This document shows, piece after piece, positions 46,081-54,108 of a stretch of DNA of 64,000 bases. Made by a program: the position numbers and the translations under genes. Positions within the stretch are counted from its first letter, which is position 1; each line of letters starts with the position of its first letter. The DNA is from Sphingomonas sp. RIT328 (GTDB lineage Bacteria; Pseudomonadota; Alphaproteobacteria; Sphingomonadales; Sphingomonadaceae), in contig NZ_JFYV01000009.1 of assembly GCF_000632225.1 (NCBI RefSeq), positions 34,257-98,256 on the forward strand. Direction: 5' to 3'. The notes below the pieces were generated by a model. It did no database searches. It worked only from the letters and a program-made list of their open reading frames with translations, and was not told where the DNA came from.

Positions 46081-47322
46081 ATGGCTTTTCGCTGGACCAG
46101 CGCCCGCGCGACGCGGCAAGGTCGCCCGATGCTTGCGTTGCTCGCCCTTATCGTCGGCTGGTGCACCAGCGTGCCGGCGCAGGCGGCGGCGATCCGCAGC
46201 GTCGCGGTGAGCGGCGGGCGCGTCGTCATCGGTTTCGACGGTCCGGTCGGCGACGCCACCGCGGTCCTGCTCCACGACAGTCGCCAGATCGCGATCGATA
46301 TCGCGCAGGCGATTCCCGGTGCGCAGGCGCTCGGCGGCGGGCTGGTGACGCGCGTGCGGCAATGGCGAGCGGGGCAGGGCACGCGGTTGCTGCTCGATCT
46401 CGGTCGTCCCGCGGTGATCGGCGACGGCGGCTTCGACGCGGCCGGACGGCTGACGGTGTCGCTCGAACCCGCCGATCCGGCGCGCGTCGCCGCGGCGGTG
46501 GCGGCAGGGCCGCTGCGCTTCTTCACCATGGACCTCGGCCAATGGCGCGCGCGGCCGCGCTACAAACTGTCGATCCCGGTGCCGCCGCCCGCCCGCCGCG
46601 CGCCGTTACCCGAGGTGACGGGCGACGCCAGCCGGCCGCTGGTGGTGATCGATGCCGGCCATGGCGGCGTCGATCCCGGCGCGATCAACCCCGTCACCGG
46701 CCTGCGCGAGAAGGACGTGACGCTGGCGATCGCCCGGACGATCCGCGACGCACTGCTCGCCAGCGGGCGGGTGCGGGTGGCGCTGACCCGCGACGACGAC
46801 CGCTTCCTCGTGCTGCGCGAGCGCTACGGCGTCGCGCGGCGGCTGAAGGCCAGCCTGTTCATCTCGATCCATTGCGACAGCGTCGGCAGCGGCGATGCGA
46901 GCGGCGCGTCGGTCTATACCCTGTCGGAGGTCGCCTCCGACAAGGAAGCGGCGCGGCTGGCGATGCGGGAGAACAAGGCGGACGTGATCGCCGGCGTCAA
47001 TCTCGGCGATGCCGGCGCCGACGTCTCGTCGATCCTGATCGACCTTGCGCAGCGCGAGACGATGAACAGCTCGGCGAGCTTCGCGCGGCTGCTCGGTCGC
47101 GAGGCCAAGCCGCTGATCCCGACCAAGCCGGTGTTCCACCGCATGGCCTCGCTGATGGTGCTGAAGGCGCCCGACCTGCCCTCGATCCTGTTTGAGACGG
47201 GCTATATCTCCAACCCGGTCGACGCCGCCTTCCTCGACAGCAAGGAAGGCCGCGAGCGGATCGCGGACAGCGTCACCAAGGCGGTCGAGGTGCATTTCGC
47301 GCGGCAACTGGCGGGGCGGTGA
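46081..47322 (+). CDS. amiC: N-acetylmuramoyl-L-alanine amidase (AmiC-like)
   Basis: 413 residues from ATG 46081, with AGGAATT five bases upstream. A signal peptide (cut near PAQAAA) leads to an AMIN domain (about 38-140), which targets the protein to the division septum or outer membrane, then an Amidase_3 domain. Zinc ligands are in DAGHGGVDPG, the Glu after REKDVT, and SIHCDS, with the catalytic Glu in FETGYISN. It cuts peptides from peptidoglycan to split daughter cells. It faces rne, as in many alphaproteobacteria, but the usual next genes (mrcA and prfB) are far away at 7-11 kb. Confidence 0.94.
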   Translation: MAFRWTSARATRQGRPMLALLALIVGWCTSVPAQAAAIRSVAVSGGRVVIGFDGPVGDATAVLLHDSRQIAIDIAQAIPGAQALGGGLVTRVRQWRAGQGTRLLLDLGRPAVIGDGGFDAAGRLTVSLEPADPARVAAAVAAGPLRFFTMDLGQWRARPRYKLSIPVPPPARRAPLPEVTGDASRPLVVIDAGHGGVDPGAINPVTGLREKDVTLAIARTIRDALLASGRVRVALTRDDDRFLVLRERYGVARRLKASLFISIHCDSVGSGDASGASVYTLSEVASDKEAARLAMRENKADVIAGVNLGDAGADVSSILIDLAQRETMNSSASFARLLGREAKPLIPTKPVFHRMASLMVLKAPDLPSILFETGYISNPVDAAFLDSKEGRERIADSVTKAVEVHFARQLAGR

Positions 47323-47332
47323 TCGCCCCGCC
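47310..47332. terminator. Hairpin between convergent amidase and zinc peptidase genes
   Basis: GGCGGGGCG and CGCCCCGCC form a perfect 9-bp stem with a 5-base loop that includes part of the amidase stop codon. It probably ends transcription in both directions. Confidence 0.6.
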
Positions 47333-47343
47333 GGCGGCGCCGA

Positions 47344-48255
47344 TCAGATCGCACCGCTGAACGTATCGCACTGCGCCGGGTCGCCGGTCTCGATGCCGCG
47401 TTGCAGCCAGTGCATGCGCTGCGCCGAGGTGCCGTGGGTGAAGCTGTCGGGGACGACGCGGCCGGTCGATTCCTTCTGCAACGTATCGTCGCCGATCGCC
47501 TGCGCCGCGGTCAGCCCTTCCTGGAGATCGCCTTGGTCCATCCGGCTGCGGTTCTGCGCCGCCCACACGCCGGCATAGCAATCCGCCTGAAGCTCGAGCC
47601 GGACCGAGGCGGCATTGCCCTCCGTCTCGCTGCCGCTGCGCTGAATGCGCTGCACCTGATCGGAGGTGCCGAGCAGGTTCTGGATATGGTGGCCGAATTC
47701 GTGTGCGATCACGTAATCCTGCGCGAAATCGCCCTTGGCGCCGAAGCGGTTGGCGAGTTCGTTGAAGAAGCTGGTGTCGAGATAGATGCGCTGATCCGTT
47801 GGGCAGTAGAACGGCCCCATCGCCGACTGCGCCGCGCCGCAGCCAGACTGGCCGTTCTGCGAGAAGAACCGCAAGCCGGGCGCTTCGAACCGCTTACCGC
47901 TCTGTGCAAACAGCGCCGTCCATGTCTTCTGTGCCGAGCTGAAGGCATCGCACGCTGCCTTTTTTGCCGGGTCGGACGTACAGACTTGTGTGGCCGAGCC
48001 GCCGTCCGCCGGAGCGGAGCGCGTCACCTGCGTGCCACTGCCGCCGCCGCCGAGCATCCCGCCCAAATTGCCGAGTCCGCCGAATACCGCCATCAGCAGC
48101 AGGACGACGACGATACCGCCGCAGCCGAATCGACTGCCGATCAAAGGCAGCAGGCCGAACAGCAGACCGCCGCCGCCGCCACCACCACCGAAACCGCCGC
48201 CGCGATTCCCCTGATCGCCGACGTCAATGTTGGGGTCAAAATCGTCGAGGCGCAT
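47344..48255 (-). CDS. Neutral zinc metallopeptidase (YpfJ family)
   Basis: 303 residues. The N-terminus holds a Gly-rich run (12 of 15 residues near 19-30), one membrane helix (about 44-62), then a periplasmic peptidase domain with the zinc motif in IAHEFGHHIQ and a distal acidic ligand in LELQADCYAG. Conserved Cys in the family are present (STQVC..., SGCGAAQ, FYCPTDQ). Members are predicted zinc-dependent peptidases of unknown substrate. It converges with the amidase and diverges from 3-hydroxybutyrate dehydrogenase. Confidence 0.92.
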   Translation of the reverse strand: MRLDDFDPNIDVGDQGNRGGGFGGGGGGGGLLFGLLPLIGSRFGCGGIVVVLLLMAVFGGLGNLGGMLGGGGSGTQVTRSAPADGGSATQVCTSDPAKKAACDAFSSAQKTWTALFAQSGKRFEAPGLRFFSQNGQSGCGAAQSAMGPFYCPTDQRIYLDTSFFNELANRFGAKGDFAQDYVIAHEFGHHIQNLLGTSDQVQRIQRSGSETEGNAASVRLELQADCYAGVWAAQNRSRMDQGDLQEGLTAAQAIGDDTLQKESTGRVVPDSFTHGTSAQRMHWLQRGIETGDPAQCDTFSGAI

Positions 48256-48359
48256 GCGGAACTCCGTTTAGCTTGCGTTACGAATGCCCCAACCCGCCTC
48301 CCGGTTGCAACGGCCGCGCCGACGACGCACACGGCAGGCGACAGCAGGAGAGCAGCGCG

Positions 48360-49145
48360 ATGATCCTCAAGGGCAAGACCGCCGTGATTACCGGTTCCAC
48401 CTCGGGCATCGGCCTCGCTTATGCGCGGGCCTTCGCCGCGGAGGGCGCGGCGGTGGTGATCAACGGCTTCGGCGACGCGGAGGCGATCGAGACGATACGC
48501 GGCGAGCTGGCCGCGGCAAGCGGCGCGGCGGCGCTCTACGATGCCGCCGACATGACGAAACCCGAGCAGATCGCGGCTTTGGTCGAGCGGGCCGCCGACG
48601 AGACCGGCAGCGCCGATATCCTCGTCAACAACGCCGGCGTCCAGCACGTCGCGTCGATCGAGTCGTTTCCGCCCGAGAAGATGGAGGCGATCCTCGCGAT
48701 CAACCTGACCAGCGCCTGGTATGCGATGCGCGCCGCGGTGCCGCTGATGAAGGCGAAGGGCTGGGGGCGGATCATCTCGACCGCCTCGGCGCACAGCCTC
48801 GTCGCCAGCCCCAACAAATCGGCCTATGTCATGGCCAAGCACGGCCTCGTCGGGCTGACCAAGACGATCGCGCTGGAAACCGCGCAGCATGGCGTCACCG
48901 TCAATTGCATCTCGCCCGGCTATGTCTGGACGCCGCTGGTCGAGGCGCAGATCCCCGATACGATGACGGCGCGCGGCATGACCCGCGAGCAGGTGATGAA
49001 CGACGTGCTGCTCGCCGCGCAGCCGACCAAGGCATTCGTCACCCCCGAACAGGTCGCCGCGCTGGCGCTGTTCCTGTGCCGCGACGAGGCGAAGGCGATC
49101 ACCGGCGCCAATCTGTCGGTCGACGGCGGCTGGACCGCGGCATGA
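48360..49145 (+). CDS. bdhA: 3-hydroxybutyrate dehydrogenase
   Basis: 261 residues from ATG 48360, with AGGAGA nine bases upstream; the longer frame is not conserved. A short-chain dehydrogenase with the NAD-binding GSTSGIG (12-18), NNAGVQH and the Ser...Tyr-x-x-x-Lys set (SAHSLVAS... YVMAKHG). The sequence around VQHVASIESFPPEKMEAILAIN is that of D-3-hydroxybutyrate dehydrogenase, which oxidizes 3-hydroxybutyrate to acetoacetate during PHB breakdown. It overlaps the next gene by 4 bases. Confidence 0.94.
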   Translation: MILKGKTAVITGSTSGIGLAYARAFAAEGAAVVINGFGDAEAIETIRGELAAASGAAALYDAADMTKPEQIAALVERAADETGSADILVNNAGVQHVASIESFPPEKMEAILAINLTSAWYAMRAAVPLMKAKGWGRIISTASAHSLVASPNKSAYVMAKHGLVGLTKTIALETAQHGVTVNCISPGYVWTPLVEAQIPDTMTARGMTREQVMNDVLLAAQPTKAFVTPEQVAALALFLCRDEAKAITGANLSVDGGWTAA

Positions 49146-49756
49146 GGATCGCGCGGATCATCGCCGTCTCGCTCGCCGGGGCAATGCTCGCCACCGCCGC
49201 GGTGCGCGGTCAGGACACGAGCGACCGCGACTGGCGCAAGGTGGCGACGCGGCAGGATCGCGAACGGCTGCGCGGCTGGCGCGACGCCTGGGTGCAGGCG
49301 CTCGCCAAGGTCCGCGGCAGCGAGGCGGGGCGGGCGCGACTCGCTGCCGACCCGGCGCTGTTCGATCCCGACCGGGTGATCGAGGGTGCGGCGCTGCATC
49401 CCGGCCGCTACCGCTGCCGGACGCACCGGCTGGGCGGAATCGGCGCGGGCGGGCCGCCGCTGCTCACCGGCAGCTGGACCGCCTGCCGGGTGACCGAAGC
49501 GGGGATGGAGCGTCGCTTCGTCACCGACGGCGATCAGCGGGCGAGCGGCAATCTGTTCGACAGCACCGATTCGCGCACCATCTTCCTCGGCACGCTCGCG
49601 CTCGGCGACGAGGATCGGCCGATGCGCTACGGCCGCGACCGCCAGCGCGACATGGCGGGGCTGGTCGAACGGATCGACGCGGCGCGCTGGCGGCTGGTGC
49701 TGCCCTTTCCCGGCTTCCACTCGACGCTCGACGTGATCGAGGTTGTGCCCGACTGA
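49142..49756 (+). CDS. DUF4893 family secreted protein
   Basis: 204 residues, with an N-terminal signal peptide (hydrophobic 4-21, cut near AAVRGQ). The mature protein starts with a charged helix (RQDRERLRGWRDAWVQALAKVR) typical of DUF4893, followed by a beta-rich domain with CRTHRLGGIGAGG and FLGTLALGDEDRPMRYGRD. Function unknown. Its ATG overlaps the stop of bdhA by 4 bases (ATGA), so it is translationally coupled to PHB metabolism, though the link may be fortuitous. Confidence 0.85.
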   Translation: MRIARIIAVSLAGAMLATAAVRGQDTSDRDWRKVATRQDRERLRGWRDAWVQALAKVRGSEAGRARLAADPALFDPDRVIEGAALHPGRYRCRTHRLGGIGAGGPPLLTGSWTACRVTEAGMERRFVTDGDQRASGNLFDSTDSRTIFLGTLALGDEDRPMRYGRDRQRDMAGLVERIDAARWRLVLPFPGFHSTLDVIEVVPD

Positions 49757-49934
49757 ACGCAACCTCTGCAAATTTGCCGCCGACATGCCGGCCGTGTTCC
49801 GGCACCCGCGGTTCCGCAGGAGCATCAGCCCCTGACCTCGCGGCTCGTCGGAGCGGGGAACTAGGCCGGGGCGGCGGCGAGACGTTCGCAGCGGTCTCGA
49901 CCGCGCCGAGGTCCCGGCACCGCCGGCCCGGGCG

Positions 49935-50318
49935 TCAGTCGCTTTCGAGCATCAGCGGATGGTCGTCGACCGGCATGGGCACCGGCATCGGCACTTCGCT
50001 GCCTGCCTTGGCGAAGCGGCCCTCGACGCGCGCGCCCTGTTCGATCGTCAGCGATTCATAATGGACGTCGCCGATGATATGCGCGCTGCGCTGGATGACG
50101 AGCGTGCTGATCGTGATCGTGCCGCGCACCGTGCCGGCGAGATGCCCCGATTGCGCGCTGACCAGCCCGGTCAGCTCGCTCGACGGCCCCTGGACCAGCG
50201 AGGTGCAGGTGATGTCGCCTTGGACCTGGCCGTCGATATGCAGGTCGGCGGTGGCGGAGAGATTGCCTTCGATGAAGACGTCGGCGCCGATCATCGAGAA
50301 GGTGGACGCTTTGTTCAT
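49935..50318 (-). CDS. Bactofilin
   Basis: 127 residues, shorter than the open frame. ATG 50318 is chosen because homologs begin MNKASTFSMIGADVFIEGNL. The central region is the right-handed beta-helix of bactofilins, with regularly spaced short hydrophobic turns (DLHIDGQVQGDI, SAHIIGDVHYESLTIEQGARVEGRF). It polymerizes without nucleotide and recruits cell-wall enzymes. It follows an M23 peptidase gene by 4 bases. This pairing is common and ties bactofilins to shape or stalk control, in a membrane-attached form. Confidence 0.92.
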   Translation of the reverse strand: MNKASTFSMIGADVFIEGNLSATADLHIDGQVQGDITCTSLVQGPSSELTGLVSAQSGHLAGTVRGTITISTLVIQRSAHIIGDVHYESLTIEQGARVEGRFAKAGSEVPMPVPMPVDDHPLMLESD

Positions 50319-50322
50319 GGGC

Positions 50323-51597
50323 TCAGTCGCTACCCTTGGCTGATGATGATGGACGGGAGTCGGGGCGGGTGATCGGCGGTGAAACATGGGTGCGCGCCTC
50401 CAGGAATGGGCGAGGGTTGACGGGGCGGTCGTTGATCCGCACCTCGAAATGCAGATGGGGTCCGGTCGATCGCCCGGTCGAGCCGATCGCGCCGATCGTC
50501 TGGCCGGCGGCGACCTGCTGGCCGACATGGCTGTGGAAACCGGACATATGGCCGTAGCGCGTGACCAGGCCATCGCCATGCGTCACCTCGACGCAATTGC
50601 CATAGCCGGACCGCTGGCCGACGAAGGTCACCACGCCGCGCGCGGCGGCATAGATCGGCGCACCGCGCGGGCCGCGGAAATCGAGCCCCGGATGGAACGA
50701 GCCGTGATGGGTGAAGGGATCGGAGCGGAAGCCGAAGCCGCTCGAGATCGAATTCATGCTCGCCGGCAGCACCTGCGGCACGCGGGCGAGGCCCTGTTCG
50801 ATCGCGCTCATCCGCGACAGGCTGGCGCCGAGCCGTGCGAAGCGCGGATCGATCGAGCCGTCGGCGTCGGTCGACATCGGGAACAGCGGCCCGCCCATCG
50901 CGTCGCGGTCGTCGAGCGCGGCGAGCATCATCTGCGGGTTGAGGCCGAGCTTGCGCAGCATCGCGACGTCGGCGGCGCTGCGATGATCGGCATAGCGCGT
51001 CAGGCTCTCGACGAAGGCGAGCTGCCGCGCCTCCATCCGCGCGAGATTGGCGGCCTCCGGCACCGCGGCGCTGACCTTGCGGACGGTCTTGGCGGCTTCG
51101 GTGCTGCTGTTGGTGACGGTGTCGCCGTGTCTGGCGGCCTTGGGCAGCTCGCCGAGCCGCGTCTGCGTCACCTTCTCGATGAAGTCCTGCCGGCGTTGCA
51201 GGTCGGACGCGACGCCGTCGACGTTCTTGCGATAGGCGGCGACGCGATTCTCCGCCTTCTCGACGCGCGCCTGCCGGCTGAGCAATTCGTCGATATCGTA
51301 GGATTCATGCCAGCGGATCACGGTCAGCGCGGTCAGCGATCCGCCGTAGGCGAGCGTCAGCACGACGACGCCGACCGCGGCACGCTTCTGTGTCCGCCCG
51401 GAGACGCGCAGGAAGCGGACCTGCCCCTGCGAGCGCATGATGAATTCGCGGTCGGGAAACCAGTTCGCGACGCGCGCGCGCACGTCGGTCAACCGTTGTC
51501 GAACGGTGACGCGAGCGACAGATTGGCCCGCGCGATGCGGTTTCGGCTTGTTCAAAGCGATCCCGCTTCCATGACCCCATGATCCCTGCCCCATCAT
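50323..51597 (-). CDS. M23 family metallopeptidase, membrane-anchored
   Basis: 424 residues from ATG 51597; later starts are possible because the first ~50 residues are polar and cytoplasmic. One membrane helix (about 73-94), a coiled-coil-like periplasmic region (about 100-250), then an LytM/M23 domain with the zinc motif HPGLDF, the HxH in HLHFEV and GSTGRSTGPH. Both catalytic His residues are present, so it is probably an active peptidoglycan endopeptidase. It lies 4 bases before the bactofilin gene, which suggests a shared morphogenetic complex. Confidence 0.9.
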   Translation of the reverse strand: MMGQGSWGHGSGIALNKPKPHRAGQSVARVTVRQRLTDVRARVANWFPDREFIMRSQGQVRFLRVSGRTQKRAAVGVVVLTLAYGGSLTALTVIRWHESYDIDELLSRQARVEKAENRVAAYRKNVDGVASDLQRRQDFIEKVTQTRLGELPKAARHGDTVTNSSTEAAKTVRKVSAAVPEAANLARMEARQLAFVESLTRYADHRSAADVAMLRKLGLNPQMMLAALDDRDAMGGPLFPMSTDADGSIDPRFARLGASLSRMSAIEQGLARVPQVLPASMNSISSGFGFRSDPFTHHGSFHPGLDFRGPRGAPIYAAARGVVTFVGQRSGYGNCVEVTHGDGLVTRYGHMSGFHSHVGQQVAAGQTIGAIGSTGRSTGPHLHFEVRINDRPVNPRPFLEARTHVSPPITRPDSRPSSSAKGSD

Positions 51598-51688
51598 AGA
51601 GGGGAGGGATCATGGACCGGCGACACGGGCGGGTCAGTCGCCGCGATCCGCGTTCAGCCGCTCCACAGCTGCGACGAATCGAATGGTG

Positions 51689-52354
51689 TCAGCGGGCTGG
51701 CAGCGGCTGCACCGTCGCCAGCGGGGGCGCGGCGGCAGCGGCCGCCGGCAACGCCGGCGCGGGCTGCGCCACCGGCCGCGCGGCGAGCGGCGGCAGCGAG
51801 GCGAGATAGGCCTTGCCATGCTGGTGGATGACGGTGACGCGTCCCGGATTGGCCGCCGCCACCGCCTGCAGATAGGAGCGCGGCTTCTTCATCAGCCTGG
51901 GATGATCGAGCCCGGTCAGCCCGGCGATGCGCGCGGCTTCCTTGACGAAGTGGACGCAGTTGCGGTCGTTGAGATTGTAGCGGCCGTCGCCGGTCTTCTC
52001 GTCCCACGCCGCGATCAGCCCGAGCACCTGCGTATATTGCGCGTCGCTCAGCACCACCGCGAACTGCGCGTCGCTGGTGCCGATATAGAAGGACCTGGAG
52101 ATATCGAGCCGCCCGGCGACGCTGCCCATCAGCAAGGCGGGCGACACCGATTTGGCAGTGAAGCCGTAATTGACGTCGACCGGTGCGCCGCCTGCGTCCG
52201 GCACGCCGCGCAGCGTGAAGAAGGCGTGCGGGAAACTGTTGCCGAGCTCATGGCTCCAGAAGGTGATCGTCACCGCCGCAAAGGCCGGCCCCGCGCCGAA
52301 CAGCGTCCCGAGCAGCAAGGCAAGGCCGAGGAGCGGGCGAAGCAGGATACGCAT
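51689..52354 (-). CDS. Secreted protein with possible papain-like fold
   Basis: 221 residues with a signal peptide (cut near PAFAAV). The mature domain contains a His in SHELGNSFPHAFFTLRG and a Cys in LNDRNCVHFVKEAARIAG, an ordering seen in permuted NlpC/P60 and papain-like peptidases. The C-terminal ~45 residues are Ala/Pro-rich and probably disordered. I would place it near the permuted papain-like amidase group by eye, with no firm family assignment. The substrate might be cell-wall peptides or lipids. It is a single gene. Confidence 0.65.
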   Translation of the reverse strand: MRILLRPLLGLALLLGTLFGAGPAFAAVTITFWSHELGNSFPHAFFTLRGVPDAGGAPVDVNYGFTAKSVSPALLMGSVAGRLDISRSFYIGTSDAQFAVVLSDAQYTQVLGLIAAWDEKTGDGRYNLNDRNCVHFVKEAARIAGLTGLDHPRLMKKPRSYLQAVAAANPGRVTVIHQHGKAYLASLPPLAARPVAQPAPALPAAAAAAPPLATVQPLPAR

Positions 52355-52449
52355 GGCGGCGAAGATAGCGGCAAAGGCGCCGTGCGGGAACGGATATTGC
52401 GTTGAATGCGGGCCCGGTCAGGCCTTTTCCCACAACCCGCGTCCGCCCC

Positions 52450-53973
52450 CTACAGGCACGCCTCCAGGAACGCCTGATCGAAGCCGAACTGCTTCGCCTT
52501 GTCGAGCGTGTACGGGCGCAGGCCCATCGAGCGGTATTCGCCGATGATCTTGCCGTCGGCGCTCTCGTCGAGATATTCGAACTTGAACAATTCCTGCGTG
52601 ACGATCACCGGGCCTTCCATGCCGATCACCTCGGTGACGTTGGTGACGCGGCGCGACCCGTCGCGCAGGCGCTTGACCTGGATGATCAGCTCGACCGAAT
52701 CGGCGATCTGGCGGCTGATCGCCTCCTTCGGCACCTTGATGTCCGACATCATCACCATGTTCTCCATACGCGCCAGCGCCTCGCGCGGGGAGTTGGCGTG
52801 GAGGGTGCACATCGAGCCGTCGTGACCGGTGTTCATCGCCGCGAGCATGTCGAAACATTCGGACCCGCGGATCTCGCCGAGGATGATGCGGTCGGGGCGC
52901 ATACGCAGCGCGTTCTTGACGAGGTCGCGGATGCTCACCTCGCCCTGGCCCTCGAGATTGGCGGGCCGCGTTTCGAGCGGCAGCCAGTGCGGCTGCTGCA
53001 GGCGCAGTTCGGCGGCGTCCTCGATCGTCAGCACGCGCTCGCCGGGGTCGATCATCTTCGACAGGGCGTTGAGCATCGTCGTCTTGCCCGAGCCGGTGCC
53101 GCCAGAGATGACGACGTTGAAGCGGCTCGCGCCGGCGATCTTGAGCGCGGTCGCCATCTTCGGGCTCATCGAGCCGAACCCCGCCATCATGTCGAGCGTG
53201 ATCGGCTTGGCGGAGAATTTACGGATCGAGATGGCGGTGCCGCGCAAGCTCAGCGGCGGGACGATGACGTTGACGCGGCTGCCGTCCTTGAGGCGCGCGT
53301 CGGCGAGCGGCGTGGTCTGGTCGACGCGGCGGCCGACCGAATTGACGATGCGCTGCGCGATCTGGAACAGATGCTCCTCGTCGCGGAACTGGATCTGCGC
53401 GAGTTCGAGCTTGCCCTTGCGCTCGACATAGGTCTGGTCGGGGCCGTTGACCATGATGTCGGTGATCGCCGGATCGGCGAGCAGTTCCTCAAGCGGCCCG
53501 AGGCCGAGCAGCTCGTCGACCAGCACCTTCTCGAGCGCGAACTGTTCGCGGCGGTTGAGCGTCAGCTTGAGCTCGGCGAGCACCTCGCCGATGATCGGGC
53601 GGAATTCCTCGGCGAGCTCGTCCTTGCCGAGCGTCGCCGCCGCTTCCGGATCGACCCGTTCGAGCAGGCGGGGCAGCACCTGTTCCTTGATCTTGTGGAT
53701 CGAGGCCTCGAAGCCCTCGTTACGGCTGCTGCCGGCGTCGCCGCTGGCGTTCTGCCGGTCGGTGAGGCGCTGGATCGCGTCGACCGTGCCGGCGGGCATC
53801 ATCGCGCCCGCGTCATCGCTGCCGGGCAGCGGGATCGTCTCGATCGGCGGGAACTGGCTGCCGGCGGCGTCCTCCGCACGCGGCATCGCGCCGCCCTGCA
53901 TCGGCCGCGCCACGCCAAACGCCGGCCGCACCGGCTGTCCGCTCATTCCGTTCCGACGTCCGAACGCGCTCAT
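52450..53973 (-). CDS. cpaF: CpaF-type pilus assembly ATPase
   Basis: 507 residues. A poorly conserved ~85-residue N-terminal region is followed by the helical all-alpha domain (KDELAEEFRPIIGEVLAEL) and a RecA-like ATPase: Walker A GGTGSGKTT, the Asp box RVLTIEDAAELRL, Walker B-like DRIILGEIRG and the His box TGHDGSMCTLHANSP. In Tad (Flp) pili this protein powers pilus extension and retraction. Here it stands alone, without flp, cpaB-E or tad genes next to it. It may serve pili encoded elsewhere. Confidence 0.92.
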   Translation of the reverse strand: MSAFGRRNGMSGQPVRPAFGVARPMQGGAMPRAEDAAGSQFPPIETIPLPGSDDAGAMMPAGTVDAIQRLTDRQNASGDAGSSRNEGFEASIHKIKEQVLPRLLERVDPEAAATLGKDELAEEFRPIIGEVLAELKLTLNRREQFALEKVLVDELLGLGPLEELLADPAITDIMVNGPDQTYVERKGKLELAQIQFRDEEHLFQIAQRIVNSVGRRVDQTTPLADARLKDGSRVNVIVPPLSLRGTAISIRKFSAKPITLDMMAGFGSMSPKMATALKIAGASRFNVVISGGTGSGKTTMLNALSKMIDPGERVLTIEDAAELRLQQPHWLPLETRPANLEGQGEVSIRDLVKNALRMRPDRIILGEIRGSECFDMLAAMNTGHDGSMCTLHANSPREALARMENMVMMSDIKVPKEAISRQIADSVELIIQVKRLRDGSRRVTNVTEVIGMEGPVIVTQELFKFEYLDESADGKIIGEYRSMGLRPYTLDKAKQFGFDQAFLEACL

Positions 53974-54108
53974 ACACCTATCCTCGACCTTCGGCGTTCA
54001 GGCCTAGGCAGGAGAGTTTGAGATTTTCCTAACCAAACCAAAACGGTAGCGATGCAGCCTGGATGCCGTGCTTGACAGGGCGGCGCCGCTGCCGTTCGAA
54101 GGCGCGCG

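Noticed and set aside
52394..52420. GGAAC with CGTT near the papain-like gene as an EcfG promoter
   Set aside because: The spacing is 7 bases, and the orientation points away from the gene.
54071..54099. TTGACA upstream of the serine protease gene as a sigma-70 promoter
   Set aside because: The -35 match is perfect, but the -10 position reads TTCGAA and the start would fall at the ATG, so the call is too weak.
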